Positions 42,319 through 50,537 of a DNA stretch of 64,000 nucleotides are shown one piece after another (positions within the stretch are counted from its first letter, which is position 1; every line of letters begins with the position of its first letter). Location of the stretch: positions 1 through 64,000 of the forward strand of contig JAYULL010000110.1 in NCBI GenBank assembly GCA_043763625.1, given 5' to 3'. A program made the position numbers and the translations under genes. Source of the DNA: Rubrolithibacter sp043763625 (GTDB lineage Bacteria; Bacteroidota; Bacteroidia; Sphingobacteriales; Sphingobacteriaceae). The notes under the pieces were generated by a model. The model saw only the letters and a program-made list of their open reading frames with translations, searched no databases and had not been told where the DNA came from.

Positions 42319-45300
42319 TTACTTTATAGCCAAAGAAGTTTTCAGCCATTCTATAATATTTGCGCAATCATCAGGACTTATTGCTTCTCCGTATTCCGGC
42401 ATTAAAGAAGTAGGAGAACTCTCAAGCTTTTTGATATCTTTTCTTAAGAAATTTTTGTCCATTCCACCGGGTTGGCGAATTACAACGCTTCCCGCAGACT
42501 CATTTACCAAAACACCCGTATAAGTTTCGTTATTGGTCGTGGTAACCACATAAATTTCATAACTCGATGAAATCTTCTCGTTGGGGAAGAGGATACTTCT
42601 AAGCAAAGTTTCCTTCGAATTTTTATACGCTAATTTTAAATCCGGGCCCACAGAAACGCCAATATTATTAACGCGATGGCAGGTTGAACACATTTGCTTA
42701 AACACGGTTTCTCCTTTTTTAGGATCGTGTTCTCCCCCTAAAGCTTGTGCATATTTTGCATAAATTGCCTCTTTATCTTGATCAACTGCTTTATCCAATT
42801 CCGCCTCGACCCGAGGACGAAGGTGACTGTCGGCTCGTTCTAACAGTCGTGTTCTTTGCAGTTCGGTGAGTGCATTTACCGAAATCATTTTATTTGAAAT
42901 TGCTTCAACCAACTGATTTAGCCGGGTCCCTTTGGAAATTAAAGCATCGAGGATGGATAGCTTTACCGTAAGATTTGCTGTAGGCCAAGCAGCTATAAGT
43001 GAATTTGCCGCAAATTCATCAGGCGAATCTGCAAGTAAGGCGATCGCCGCAAGTCGCTGTTGTGTTTCAAGCTTTGCATCTCGGGCATCGGCGGCGGCCT
43101 TCTTACGAATACTATCCAAAGCTTTAGAATCACCTAAATTCAACTTTCCGGCGAGTGCAACGGCTTGTCCCTGCACTGCCAAATCTTTTGCCCGAATCAT
43201 CTTATTTAAAGCGCTTTTAGCTTCGACAGATAAAGAAATATTCTTAAGATCTTGACTCAGGCCTTTAAGTGCATTTGCTTGGGCAACGCTCGTTTTGGCA
43301 TTTGCTATTGCGATAAGAGCGGATGAAATTTCACGGCTGTCTTGTCCGGCTGAAATACTTGCAGCCAAAGGTTCAAGAAGCATATTACTGTTTCGCCCCG
43401 GATCCTTAAGCAAAGCGGAAAGCATGGTTACCGCACGATTATTAACTCCTGTCATTATCGCGTCCGGCATCCAACGAATATTAGCGTGTTTTTTTGCAAG
43501 ATTTACTAAAGCATCAAAAACTTCTTTATCCTCACTGTATCCTAAACTTAAAGCAAGTTGCAGCAGCATGCGCTCGTCATTTATGGTGCTACTCAGTTTG
43601 CCGAGCCTTCTAGCGATTATAACATCGCTTTTAAGAACTGTATCTTCTCGTCTCAACGTGTTTATGAAATCGAGTGTTGCTGTCGCAGCACTTAAGTTTG
43701 TTATTGATATTCTTCTTTTTATAAGAGCAGATGCATTTGGTCCTTGTTGTTCCCACAATAATCTTTCTGCTGTTTGCCGATGCCAGTAATGGGGGCTTTC
43801 AAGTTCTTCTTCAAGATTTGCTTTTGTTAAATCTACTTTTTCCGTTTGGGCCAAAGATTTAGCACTTGTCGCACTGACTCGCCAGATTCTTCCTTTATCA
43901 ATACCGTGATTTACACCGTATTGCTGTTGCATAAATCGAGGCACCGCAGAATAATCTTCGATGATTTCGCGGTACATATCAGTAATATAAAGCGATCCGT
44001 CGGGAGCGTGAACAATAGAAACCGGTCGGAACCACGAATCCGTACTTACTAAAAATTCTGATTTTTGTTCAGCCGAAGCTCGTCTCACTTTTAACGAGGG
44101 CCCTTCGTGTTCAACAATGCTTCTGTGAATAAGACATTGGGCAGGTTCGCAAACAAAAAGATTGCCGCTAAATTCAGCCGGAAAAGTATTGTCTTGATAA
44201 ATAAGCGGGCTGCAGCAGGATGTAAAGTAACCTTCCGCTGCGCTTTCAGCAATTCCATATTGGTCGTATAATTTACGCCAGCCTTCCTGATTGCTGCGAG
44301 CTAATTTCCACGGGTGAACGGCAGCCGCAGGAAAAACAGTCGAAAAATCTGAAGCATCCGCTTCGAGCGAAGAAATTGATGCGTTAGGATTACGGCTTAA
44401 GTATTTCCATTGGATGGGGATTGCGTATAATGCATGTTTCCAGGTATTGGTAAAAAAACTTTCTCCATCTGCCGTAAAAGCATGGCCGATAGTATGTGTG
44501 CTTCCGGTAACGGGTTCAATTGCCGAGCCGTCTGCTCGTATTCGAAAATTCGAACCGGGTAAATCTACCGGCTCTTTTAAATGCGCACCTGTTATGCGTC
44601 CGCCATTCCAGCCTCGCCCGAAGTAAATCCAGCCGTCGGGGCCCCATTGCGGTGCATTTATTCCTCTTTCCAAAGCTCCGCTTTGAAACCCCTTAAATAA
44701 GCTTTCAATAACTTCGGCTTTGCCGTCGTTGTCTTTATCGGCTATGTAAATTATTTCGGCTTGTCCGGCGACTATAATTCCACCCCCGGCAGCACACAAA
44801 CCGTAAGCAGGAGGGAGTTGGTCCGCTAATACTTCAACCTTGTCCATTAAGCCGTCACCGTTTGTGTCCGTCAGTCGCTTTATAGTTCCGTAAGTACCTG
44901 TTTCCGCGGCTTTTTTATACCGAGGCGCGGCCTGAACTCGTTGTACGATTGTATCAAGTTTGCCGGTTTTATTCAAATCTTCAACTTCAAGTTGCCCTTC
45001 TAAGTTGTAACCGTGCAATTCGCTCACATACATCCGGCCTTTCTCGTCCCAACATACTTGAGTCGGCTCTTGGATTAAAGGTTCGGACGCAACAAGTTCA
45101 ATTTTAAAACCCTCTGCTATTTTGAATAGTTTAAGGGCTTCTTGGGGAGAAAGAGGCTTAGGCGCATTTGCGGGTATCGCAATTCTACTGCTGTCGGAAT
45201 CCGTTTTTTTAACGTTTTGTATGGGAGCTCTTTTTGCTGAAAAGCAACCGAACAAAAAAGTTATAATGATTAATTGCGGAAATATTTTGCCGGGCTTTTT

Positions 45301-45333
45301 TAAAATGAGTTTTTTAATTATATAGTTGGGCAT
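42319..45333 (-). CDS. PVC-type membrane-bound dehydrogenase/HEAT/cytochrome c lipoprotein
   Basis: 1004 residues. The N-terminus is a lipoprotein signal (LIIITFLFGC). Residues about 60-500 form a soluble-dehydrogenase-like beta-propeller (FKIELVASEPLIQEPTQVCWDEKGRMYVSE, DNDGKAEVIESLFKGFQSG, VHAPDGSLYITDMYREI). Residues about 500-840 are alpha-helical HEAT-type repeats. A cytochrome c domain follows with Cys882-x2-Cys885-His886 (CSTCH) and a distal SPTSLMPEYG methionine ligand. It is a periplasm-facing redox enzyme whose sugar or alcohol substrate is unknown. Confidence 0.9.
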   Translation of the reverse strand: MPNYIIKKLILKKPGKIFPQLIIITFLFGCFSAKRAPIQNVKKTDSDSSRIAIPANAPKPLSPQEALKLFKIAEGFKIELVASEPLIQEPTQVCWDEKGRMYVSELHGYNLEGQLEVEDLNKTGKLDTIVQRVQAAPRYKKAAETGTYGTIKRLTDTNGDGLMDKVEVLADQLPPAYGLCAAGGGIIVAGQAEIIYIADKDNDGKAEVIESLFKGFQSGALERGINAPQWGPDGWIYFGRGWNGGRITGAHLKEPVDLPGSNFRIRADGSAIEPVTGSTHTIGHAFTADGESFFTNTWKHALYAIPIQWKYLSRNPNASISSLEADASDFSTVFPAAAVHPWKLARSNQEGWRKLYDQYGIAESAAEGYFTSCCSPLIYQDNTFPAEFSGNLFVCEPAQCLIHRSIVEHEGPSLKVRRASAEQKSEFLVSTDSWFRPVSIVHAPDGSLYITDMYREIIEDYSAVPRFMQQQYGVNHGIDKGRIWRVSATSAKSLAQTEKVDLTKANLEEELESPHYWHRQTAERLLWEQQGPNASALIKRRISITNLSAATATLDFINTLRREDTVLKSDVIIARRLGKLSSTINDERMLLQLALSLGYSEDKEVFDALVNLAKKHANIRWMPDAIMTGVNNRAVTMLSALLKDPGRNSNMLLEPLAASISAGQDSREISSALIAIANAKTSVAQANALKGLSQDLKNISLSVEAKSALNKMIRAKDLAVQGQAVALAGKLNLGDSKALDSIRKKAAADARDAKLETQQRLAAIALLADSPDEFAANSLIAAWPTANLTVKLSILDALISKGTRLNQLVEAISNKMISVNALTELQRTRLLERADSHLRPRVEAELDKAVDQDKEAIYAKYAQALGGEHDPKKGETVFKQMCSTCHRVNNIGVSVGPDLKLAYKNSKETLLRSILFPNEKISSSYEIYVVTTTNNETYTGVLVNESAGSVVIRQPGGMDKNFLRKDIKKLESSPTSLMPEYGEAISPDDCANIIEWLKTSLAIK

Positions 45334-45405
45334 AGAAATTTATCAGCAAGAGTTGAATAAACGGATTTTTATTTTTCCGCTGACGCAGCTTCAAAAAAGG
45401 TGCTT

Positions 45406-45969
45406 TTAAGGATTAATCATAATATGAGCTCTCGGCGTTCCCGGAAACATTAGCCAAGGCATACCTGCTTCGCCGGGCTGTAAAGATAAGCCGGTGCTCT
45501 CGGGAGTAGCGTAGGGAGTATAAATCACATAACGCAGATAACCTTTCTTTACACTTGCTTGGGCAACATCATAATCTCCCGGTTTTGCTGAATAAACGTA
45601 CAAAGTAGCAGGCTGTCTAGGCATGTGAAGCTTACCCGCTTTTACCTCTTCGTCACGCGTATCAGGTTTTCCGGCAGCTTTTAAGTCACGTCCGCGTTTC
45701 ATAAAAGGTTCTAATTCTTTATGGTAACAAGCTACGCTTAAGCCTTCTTGCTTCGGATCGTCGGCCAAGCAAATTAATTCGTTCTTTCCTTGTTTTAATA
45801 ATACAAATTCCCCTTTCGGAGAATAACCGTAAACAGTAACCTCGGCCCTTTTATCTTCAGGTGCGGCTAATCGGGCCAGCTTAATTTGATTTTCGGCTGA
45901 AGGCACCGTTTGCGACTTTACTGACAGGATTATTAAAAATAGGCCAATAACTAAGATTGGAGTTTTCAT
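45406..45969 (-). CDS. Secreted hypothetical protein
   Basis: 187 residues from the Met that opens a signal peptide (MKTPILVIGLFLIILSVKSQ). The mature part (EVTVYGYSPKGEFVLLKQGKNELICLADDPKQEG, ACYHKELEPFMKRGRDLKAAGK, MPWLMFPGTPRAHIMI) contains two cysteines and looks like a small beta-rich periplasmic domain. I do not recognise the family. It stands alone between the cytochrome gene and the + strand genes. Confidence 0.7.
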   Translation of the reverse strand: MKTPILVIGLFLIILSVKSQTVPSAENQIKLARLAAPEDKRAEVTVYGYSPKGEFVLLKQGKNELICLADDPKQEGLSVACYHKELEPFMKRGRDLKAAGKPDTRDEEVKAGKLHMPRQPATLYVYSAKPGDYDVAQASVKKGYLRYVIYTPYATPESTGLSLQPGEAGMPWLMFPGTPRAHIMINP

Positions 45970-46069
45970 AAGCATACAGGATTTAAATTTGGTCACTAAA
46001 ACTACGAACTATAGCTTGACGAGGCAAGTATTTTCGATACCTCCGAGCTTTTTTATATTTTAGGAGCTC

Positions 46070-46603
46070 ATGAAACAATCACTCTTATTAGTTGCATTTA
46101 TTTTTTCGGCCGGCTTGTCTCAAGCCCAAGCCCAACGGCTCTCATTCGGGGATATGGAAAAGGCTTTAAATTTTACTCTTATTGAGACTGAAGAAAGCTT
46201 ATTTTTAAAGGGTTACTCGTTTGCAGGAAACGATACTTTAAATAACGGTGGTGTTATGCATAACTTTACTACCCGGGGAAAGACCGTAAAAACAGCGAAA
46301 TCTTTATCAAAAGCGATTTATGAGAACTCATTAGAGAAAGGCTATGTTCAATACGTAACTTATGAAGCAGGGGAGTTTCAAACTTTGCGGAAATTGATGA
46401 TAGAAAATAGCTTTACTAGAACCGACAACGACAAGATCAGCGAAAACTCGGTCTATATAAAGGATAATTTGGAAGTCAAATTCGTGACGGATGAATCTGA
46501 TAAAAATCGAGCTTTTATAGTTACTCTAACAACTAAGGGCGGTGTTCCTTTAAAGAAACAGACTAGAAAGTTGAGTTTAAAAAGTCTCCTAAAACCTGAC
46601 TAA
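46070..46603 (+). CDS. Secreted hypothetical protein
   Basis: 177 residues with a clear signal peptide (MKQSLLLVAFIFSAGLSQAQAQ). The rest is alternating beta/alpha, basic at the C-terminus (KKQTRKLSLKSLLK), without cysteines. No family recognised. Confidence 0.7.
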   Translation: MKQSLLLVAFIFSAGLSQAQAQRLSFGDMEKALNFTLIETEESLFLKGYSFAGNDTLNNGGVMHNFTTRGKTVKTAKSLSKAIYENSLEKGYVQYVTYEAGEFQTLRKLMIENSFTRTDNDKISENSVYIKDNLEVKFVTDESDKNRAFIVTLTTKGGVPLKKQTRKLSLKSLLKPD

Positions 46604-46718
46604 GTGTAGTTCTCGATTTCGGAAACTAATCCTTTACAACCGATCATCCTCAAAGCGCCACAAAATTGAATATAGGACTCACATATAACTTTAATCAACT
46701 TTACTATTTCTTGAATTA

Positions 46719-47360
46719 ATGAAACAAATAGGTCTTTATATTGCAGCCGTTTCTTTACTTATTTCTTGTTCTCCAAACACTCCGAAAAAGCTGCCCATTT
46801 TGGGTAACCGAGAACCGGTGGAAAGAAACGTAAACGGAAAAATGGTCAGCGATACAATTTATCAAACAATACCTCACTTCAACTTTATAAACCAAGACAG
46901 TTCATCTTTAACTGATAAAGATTTCGCAGGCAAGGTGTATGTGGCCGATTTCTTTTTTACTTCTTGTCCGAGCATTTGTCCGACTATGCATCGCAATATG
47001 CTTAAAGTTTACAAACAGTTTACAGGCATTGACGATGTTAAAATACTGTCACATTCTATTGATACTAGGTATGATGTTCCTTCACGATTAAAAAAATATG
47101 CAGCAAAATTAGGCGTATCGGGAGATAAATGGGAATTTGTAACCGGCGAAAAGGACTCAATTTACAACATTGCTAAAACAAGTTATCTCGCTGCTGTCGG
47201 CGAAGATAAAAGTGCCCCGGGCGGATATATGCACCAAGGGTGGTTCATATTAGTTGATAAGGAGAAACATCTACGCGGTGCTTACGACGGTACTAATTCG
47301 GCCGAGGTTGATAAGCTGATCGGGGATATACAGCTACTTTTAGATGAATATAAGAAATAG
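46719..47360 (+). CDS. SCO1/SenC-family protein
   Basis: 213-residue lipoprotein-type protein (LLISCS lipobox) with a thioredoxin fold. The copper ligands are Cys83 and Cys87 in TSCPSICPTM and the histidine in GGYMHQGWF near residue 172. SCO proteins deliver copper to, or maintain thiols of, cytochrome oxidase. It overlaps the next gene, a single-heme cytochrome c, by 17 bases. Confidence 0.92.
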   Translation: MKQIGLYIAAVSLLISCSPNTPKKLPILGNREPVERNVNGKMVSDTIYQTIPHFNFINQDSSSLTDKDFAGKVYVADFFFTSCPSICPTMHRNMLKVYKQFTGIDDVKILSHSIDTRYDVPSRLKKYAAKLGVSGDKWEFVTGEKDSIYNIAKTSYLAAVGEDKSAPGGYMHQGWFILVDKEKHLRGAYDGTNSAEVDKLIGDIQLLLDEYKK

Positions 47361-47772
47361 TGTTTTGCTCTTTTGTGGGACTCTTGTTTGGATAGTTATA
47401 TCTTGTTCCTGTCAAAGCGATCAACAGATAACTTATGCCAGATACTATTTGAGCGGCAAAAACCTTTATATTAAACATTGCCAGAACTGCCATGGGGTAA
47501 AAGGGGAGGGTTTGGGTGGTTTAGTTCCTCCGCTTACTGATTCCGTTTATATAAAAAATAGATATGTTAAGATTCCTTGCATTATCAAAAACGGACTGAA
47601 AGGAGAAATTGCAATAAACGGTAAAAGCTTTAAAGAAGAAATGCCGGCTAACATGCAATTGGCTAATATCGAAATTGCCGAAATAGCAACTTATCTCACT
47701 AATTCTTTTGGGAATAAGCTTGGCGTGTATAGTGTTATTCAAGTTGATTCCAATATGAAAGATTGCCGATAA
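47344..47772 (+). CDS. Single-heme cytochrome c lipoprotein
   Basis: 142 residues. Lipoprotein signal (VWIVISCSC). The heme site is Cys46-x2-Cys49-His50 (CQNCHGVKGEGLGGLVPPL), with a methionine ligand probably in EEMPANMQLAN. The gene overlaps that of the SCO protein; both should work in periplasmic electron transfer or oxidase assembly. Confidence 0.9.
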   Translation: MNIRNSVLLFCGTLVWIVISCSCQSDQQITYARYYLSGKNLYIKHCQNCHGVKGEGLGGLVPPLTDSVYIKNRYVKIPCIIKNGLKGEIAINGKSFKEEMPANMQLANIEIAEIATYLTNSFGNKLGVYSVIQVDSNMKDCR

Positions 47773-47832
47773 GAATCAATAGGATTTAACTTCATTGTTG
47801 ATGATGTTTTTCCAAAGCATCGATAATTATCG

Positions 47833-47840
47833 TAATTTTG
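47833..47840 (+). promoter_or_regulatory. Candidate -7 element of rnpB
   Basis: TAATTTTG matches TAnnTTTG exactly and ends where the mature RNase P RNA begins. A perfect 12-base palindrome CGATAATTATCG precedes it (47821-47832). No convincing -33 TTTG was found. Confidence 0.55.
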
Positions 47841-48216
47841 GAAATTGCAAGCCGTTCTATCGCTGTTCGCTTCCGCGAAAAGAGGAAAGTCCGGGCAACA
47901 CAGAGCATCTCGCTTCCTAACGGGAAGGACCCGAGAAATCGGGGACGGAAAGTGCCACAGAAAAAATACCGCTTCGAGCAATCGGAGTAAGGGTGAAAAC
48001 GTGAGGTAAGAGCTCACGGCATTTTCGGGTGACCGGAATGGCGGTAAACCCCGGGAGTTGAAAGACCAAATAAGTCCCGATTTCGGAGTGGCTCGCTCCG
48101 GTGCTTCATGCCGTCGGGATGGGTAGGTCGTTAGATCTCACAGGCAACTGTAAGGCGAGATAAATGATAGAAATCCTGCAAAGGAAACAGAACCCGGCTT
48201 ACAGGCTTGCAATTTA
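47841..48216 (+). ncRNA. rnpB: RNase P RNA, class A
   Basis: Catalytic RNA for tRNA 5' maturation. The conserved GAGGAAAGTCCGGGC near 47889, GTAAGAGCTCACGG near 48006, the AAGTCCCG segment, the AAATGATAGAA near 48162 and ACAGAACCCGGCTTAC near 48188 are all there in order. The terminal P1 helix pairs AAATTGCAAGCC at the start with GGCTTGCAATTT at the end. Ends are estimated from P1, so they may be off by a few bases. Confidence 0.96.
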
Positions 48217-48324
48217 TTTCTCTCAAAATAAGACTCCTGTGAGCCAAAAAAGTTTTAGTAAAACAATCTTTATATTCGCAGCGTTTTCAACATGCTTCCC
48301 GATCCGGAAAGCCTATCTGTTCTT

Positions 48325-49713
48325 ATGGCCAAAGTTTTAATTATTGATGATGAAAGAGCTATCCGCAATACCTTGCGTGAAATTCTTGAATACGAAGATT
48401 ACGAAGTTGAAGATGTTGATAATGGGATAGACGGTTTAGAATTAATCAGGAAAAGCGATTTCGACCTTGTATTGTGCGATATAAAAATGAACCGCATGGA
48501 CGGGATGGAAGTGTTGTCGGAAGGTTTAGCTTTTAAGCCGGATCTTCCATTCATAATGATCTCCGGGCATGGAACTATAGAAACTGCCGTAGAAGCCAGC
48601 AAAAAAGGGGCTTTTGATTTTATCTCCAAACCTCCCGACTTAAACCGACTGTTAATTACGGTAAGAAATGCGTTAGAACGCGGAAATCTGGTAACCGAAA
48701 CTAAAGTTCTAAAACGAAAGGTAACCAAGGTTCGCGAGATACTGGGTAACTCGCCGGCTATTTCTAAAATTAAGGACACTATTGACCGAGTAGCACCCAC
48801 AGATGCTCGAGTGCTTATAACCGGAGCCAACGGAAGCGGTAAAGAGTTAGTAGCACGTTGGTTGCACGAAAAATCAAACCGGTCCGGCGGGCCGATTATT
48901 GAGGTGAATTGTGCCGCAATTCCTTCTGAATTAATCGAAAGTGAATTGTTTGGCCATGAAAAGGGGTCGTTCACATCCGCGGTAAAGCAACGGATCGGTA
49001 AGTTTGAACAAGCCAACGGCGGCACTTTATTTCTTGACGAAATTGGGGATATGAGTTTATCCGCACAAGCAAAAGTTCTACGTGCTTTACAGGAAAGTAA
49101 AATCACTCGTGTTGGCGGCGAAAAGGAAATTGAGGTAGATGTCAGAGTCGTGGCGGCAACAAATAAAGACATACTTAAAGAAATTGATGCAGGCAACTTC
49201 CGTATGGACCTTTTTCACCGCCTTAGTGTAATTCTGATCCATGTTCCTAGCCTCATCGAACGGAAGGATGATATTCCGCTTATTGCAGAAAATTTCTGCG
49301 AAGAAATTTGCAATGATTACGGCATGCCACTCAAAAGGTTTTCAGAGTCCGCTGTTGAAGCGCTTAGATCATTGCCATGGACCGGTAATATTCGAGAGTT
49401 ACATAACATGGTTGAGCGTTTAATAATTTTAAGTGATAAAACCATTACAGATAATGACGTTCGCACATTTGCCAATCCTTCTTCGGCTCCGGCTCAACCG
49501 GTTGCAGGAAACGGAGCGAGCACCGGGCCTCAACTAAATTTCGATAAGTTTGCAAATTTTCAGGAATATAAAGATTATGCCGAAAAAGAATACATCAAAT
49601 ACAAACTTGAGAAAAACACGTGGAACGTGTCTAAAACAGCCGATGATATAGACATTCAAAGAAGTCACCTCTACAGTAAAATTGAAAAATACGGTTTAAA
49701 GCGATCAGAATAA
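48325..49713 (+). CDS. NtrC-type sigma-54-dependent response regulator
   Basis: 462 residues when started at MAKVLIIDD; an in-frame ATG 33 bases earlier is possible. Domains: receiver (phosphoacceptor Asp in LVLCDIKM near residue 51), AAA+ ATPase (Walker A GANGSGKE near residue 168; GHEKGSFTSA loop; Walker B GGTLFLDEIGD), and a Fis-type helix-turn-helix (NVSKTADDIDIQRSHLYSKIEKYGL). The sigma-54 contact loop reads GSFTSA instead of GAFTGA. No partner histidine kinase is adjacent. The preceding 100 bases hold only the rnpB tail. Confidence 0.92.
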   Translation: MAKVLIIDDERAIRNTLREILEYEDYEVEDVDNGIDGLELIRKSDFDLVLCDIKMNRMDGMEVLSEGLAFKPDLPFIMISGHGTIETAVEASKKGAFDFISKPPDLNRLLITVRNALERGNLVTETKVLKRKVTKVREILGNSPAISKIKDTIDRVAPTDARVLITGANGSGKELVARWLHEKSNRSGGPIIEVNCAAIPSELIESELFGHEKGSFTSAVKQRIGKFEQANGGTLFLDEIGDMSLSAQAKVLRALQESKITRVGGEKEIEVDVRVVAATNKDILKEIDAGNFRMDLFHRLSVILIHVPSLIERKDDIPLIAENFCEEICNDYGMPLKRFSESAVEALRSLPWTGNIRELHNMVERLIILSDKTITDNDVRTFANPSSAPAQPVAGNGASTGPQLNFDKFANFQEYKDYAEKEYIKYKLEKNTWNVSKTADDIDIQRSHLYSKIEKYGLKRSE

Positions 49714-49719
49714 TGCCGG

Positions 49720-50370
49720 CTACTCAACTAGGATTCGAGCGATGTCATGAAATCCACGCTCGGTAGCAAGGTAAGAAGGTGTAAGTCCTGCATCGTTTCG
49801 GGCACCTACATCGGCTCCTGCCTCCAGAAGTAAAATAAGCATTTCTATATTGCCGTGTTGAGCCGCAGCATGTAAAGGCGTAAAGCCTGCTTGTTGCCTT
49901 ATATTAACTTCAGCTCCGGCTTCAAGCAAAATTTTTGTTATATCAAGGTTGTTTGCTGCCACTGCCGAGTGTAAAGGGTAAACTTGAAAGCTATTCGTCG
50001 AGGGCAGATTAACCTCAGCTCCTTTAAGCAAAAGATAACGGGCAATTTCTTCGTGGCCGAAATAGCAAGCTAAGCCAAGTGGAGTAAACCCGTCTTCGGA
50101 AAAGGCATTTATAGCATCGGGATGTCGGTATATATGACTGGCAACCCAATCAAATCTACCAACCGCTGCTGCTTCAAATATATCAGGTTCGCCTACGTAT
50201 TTTAAAAGCAGTATAGATATTTCAGGCTTTTTGTAATAACACGATAAGAGCAAAGGGGACATTTTAGAACTCGTTTTTTCTTCTGCCAATTCGGGAGAAA
50301 CATCAAGGAGTTGTTTTAAAGCTGCAGTATCTCCCTTTTGTATGAATTCTTCAAGTAACTCGAGGCCCAT
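49720..50370 (-). CDS. Ankyrin-repeat protein
   Basis: 216 residues made of about six ankyrin repeats, most regular in the C-terminal part (DGFTPLGLACYFGHEEIARYLLLKGAEVN, GFTPLHAAAQHGNIEMLILLLEAGADV, AGLTPSYLATERGFHDIARIL). No signal peptide, so cytosolic; a protein-binding scaffold. It converges on the regulator gene with seven bases between them. Confidence 0.92.
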   Translation of the reverse strand: MGLELLEEFIQKGDTAALKQLLDVSPELAEEKTSSKMSPLLLSCYYKKPEISILLLKYVGEPDIFEAAAVGRFDWVASHIYRHPDAINAFSEDGFTPLGLACYFGHEEIARYLLLKGAEVNLPSTNSFQVYPLHSAVAANNLDITKILLEAGAEVNIRQQAGFTPLHAAAQHGNIEMLILLLEAGADVGARNDAGLTPSYLATERGFHDIARILVE

Positions 50371-50537
50371 CTTATTCGATATAAGTGTAGATTTTATTCA
50401 ATATTACTAAAATTATTAAAAAAGCAGTATTAAGGGTAAAATTAACGCCGGGCTACGCCCTGTTTTTACTTATATTTACAGAAGCCGATTGCTAAGAACC
50501 CTTATATTTGTTGGATTGAACCCCTCGATTTTATAGA

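Noticed and set aside
43295..43789. 164-codon plus-strand frame
   Set aside because: Antisense to the HEAT region of the PVC-type cytochrome gene, which has clear domain matches.
47739..48017. Open frame on the minus strand over rnpB
   Set aside because: It lies within the RNase P RNA, whose conserved segments explain the sequence; the peptide has no recognisable domain.
48399..49196. 265-codon minus-strand frame
   Set aside because: Antisense shadow of the NtrC-type regulator, rich in Ser/Arg/Pro as expected from reversed codons.
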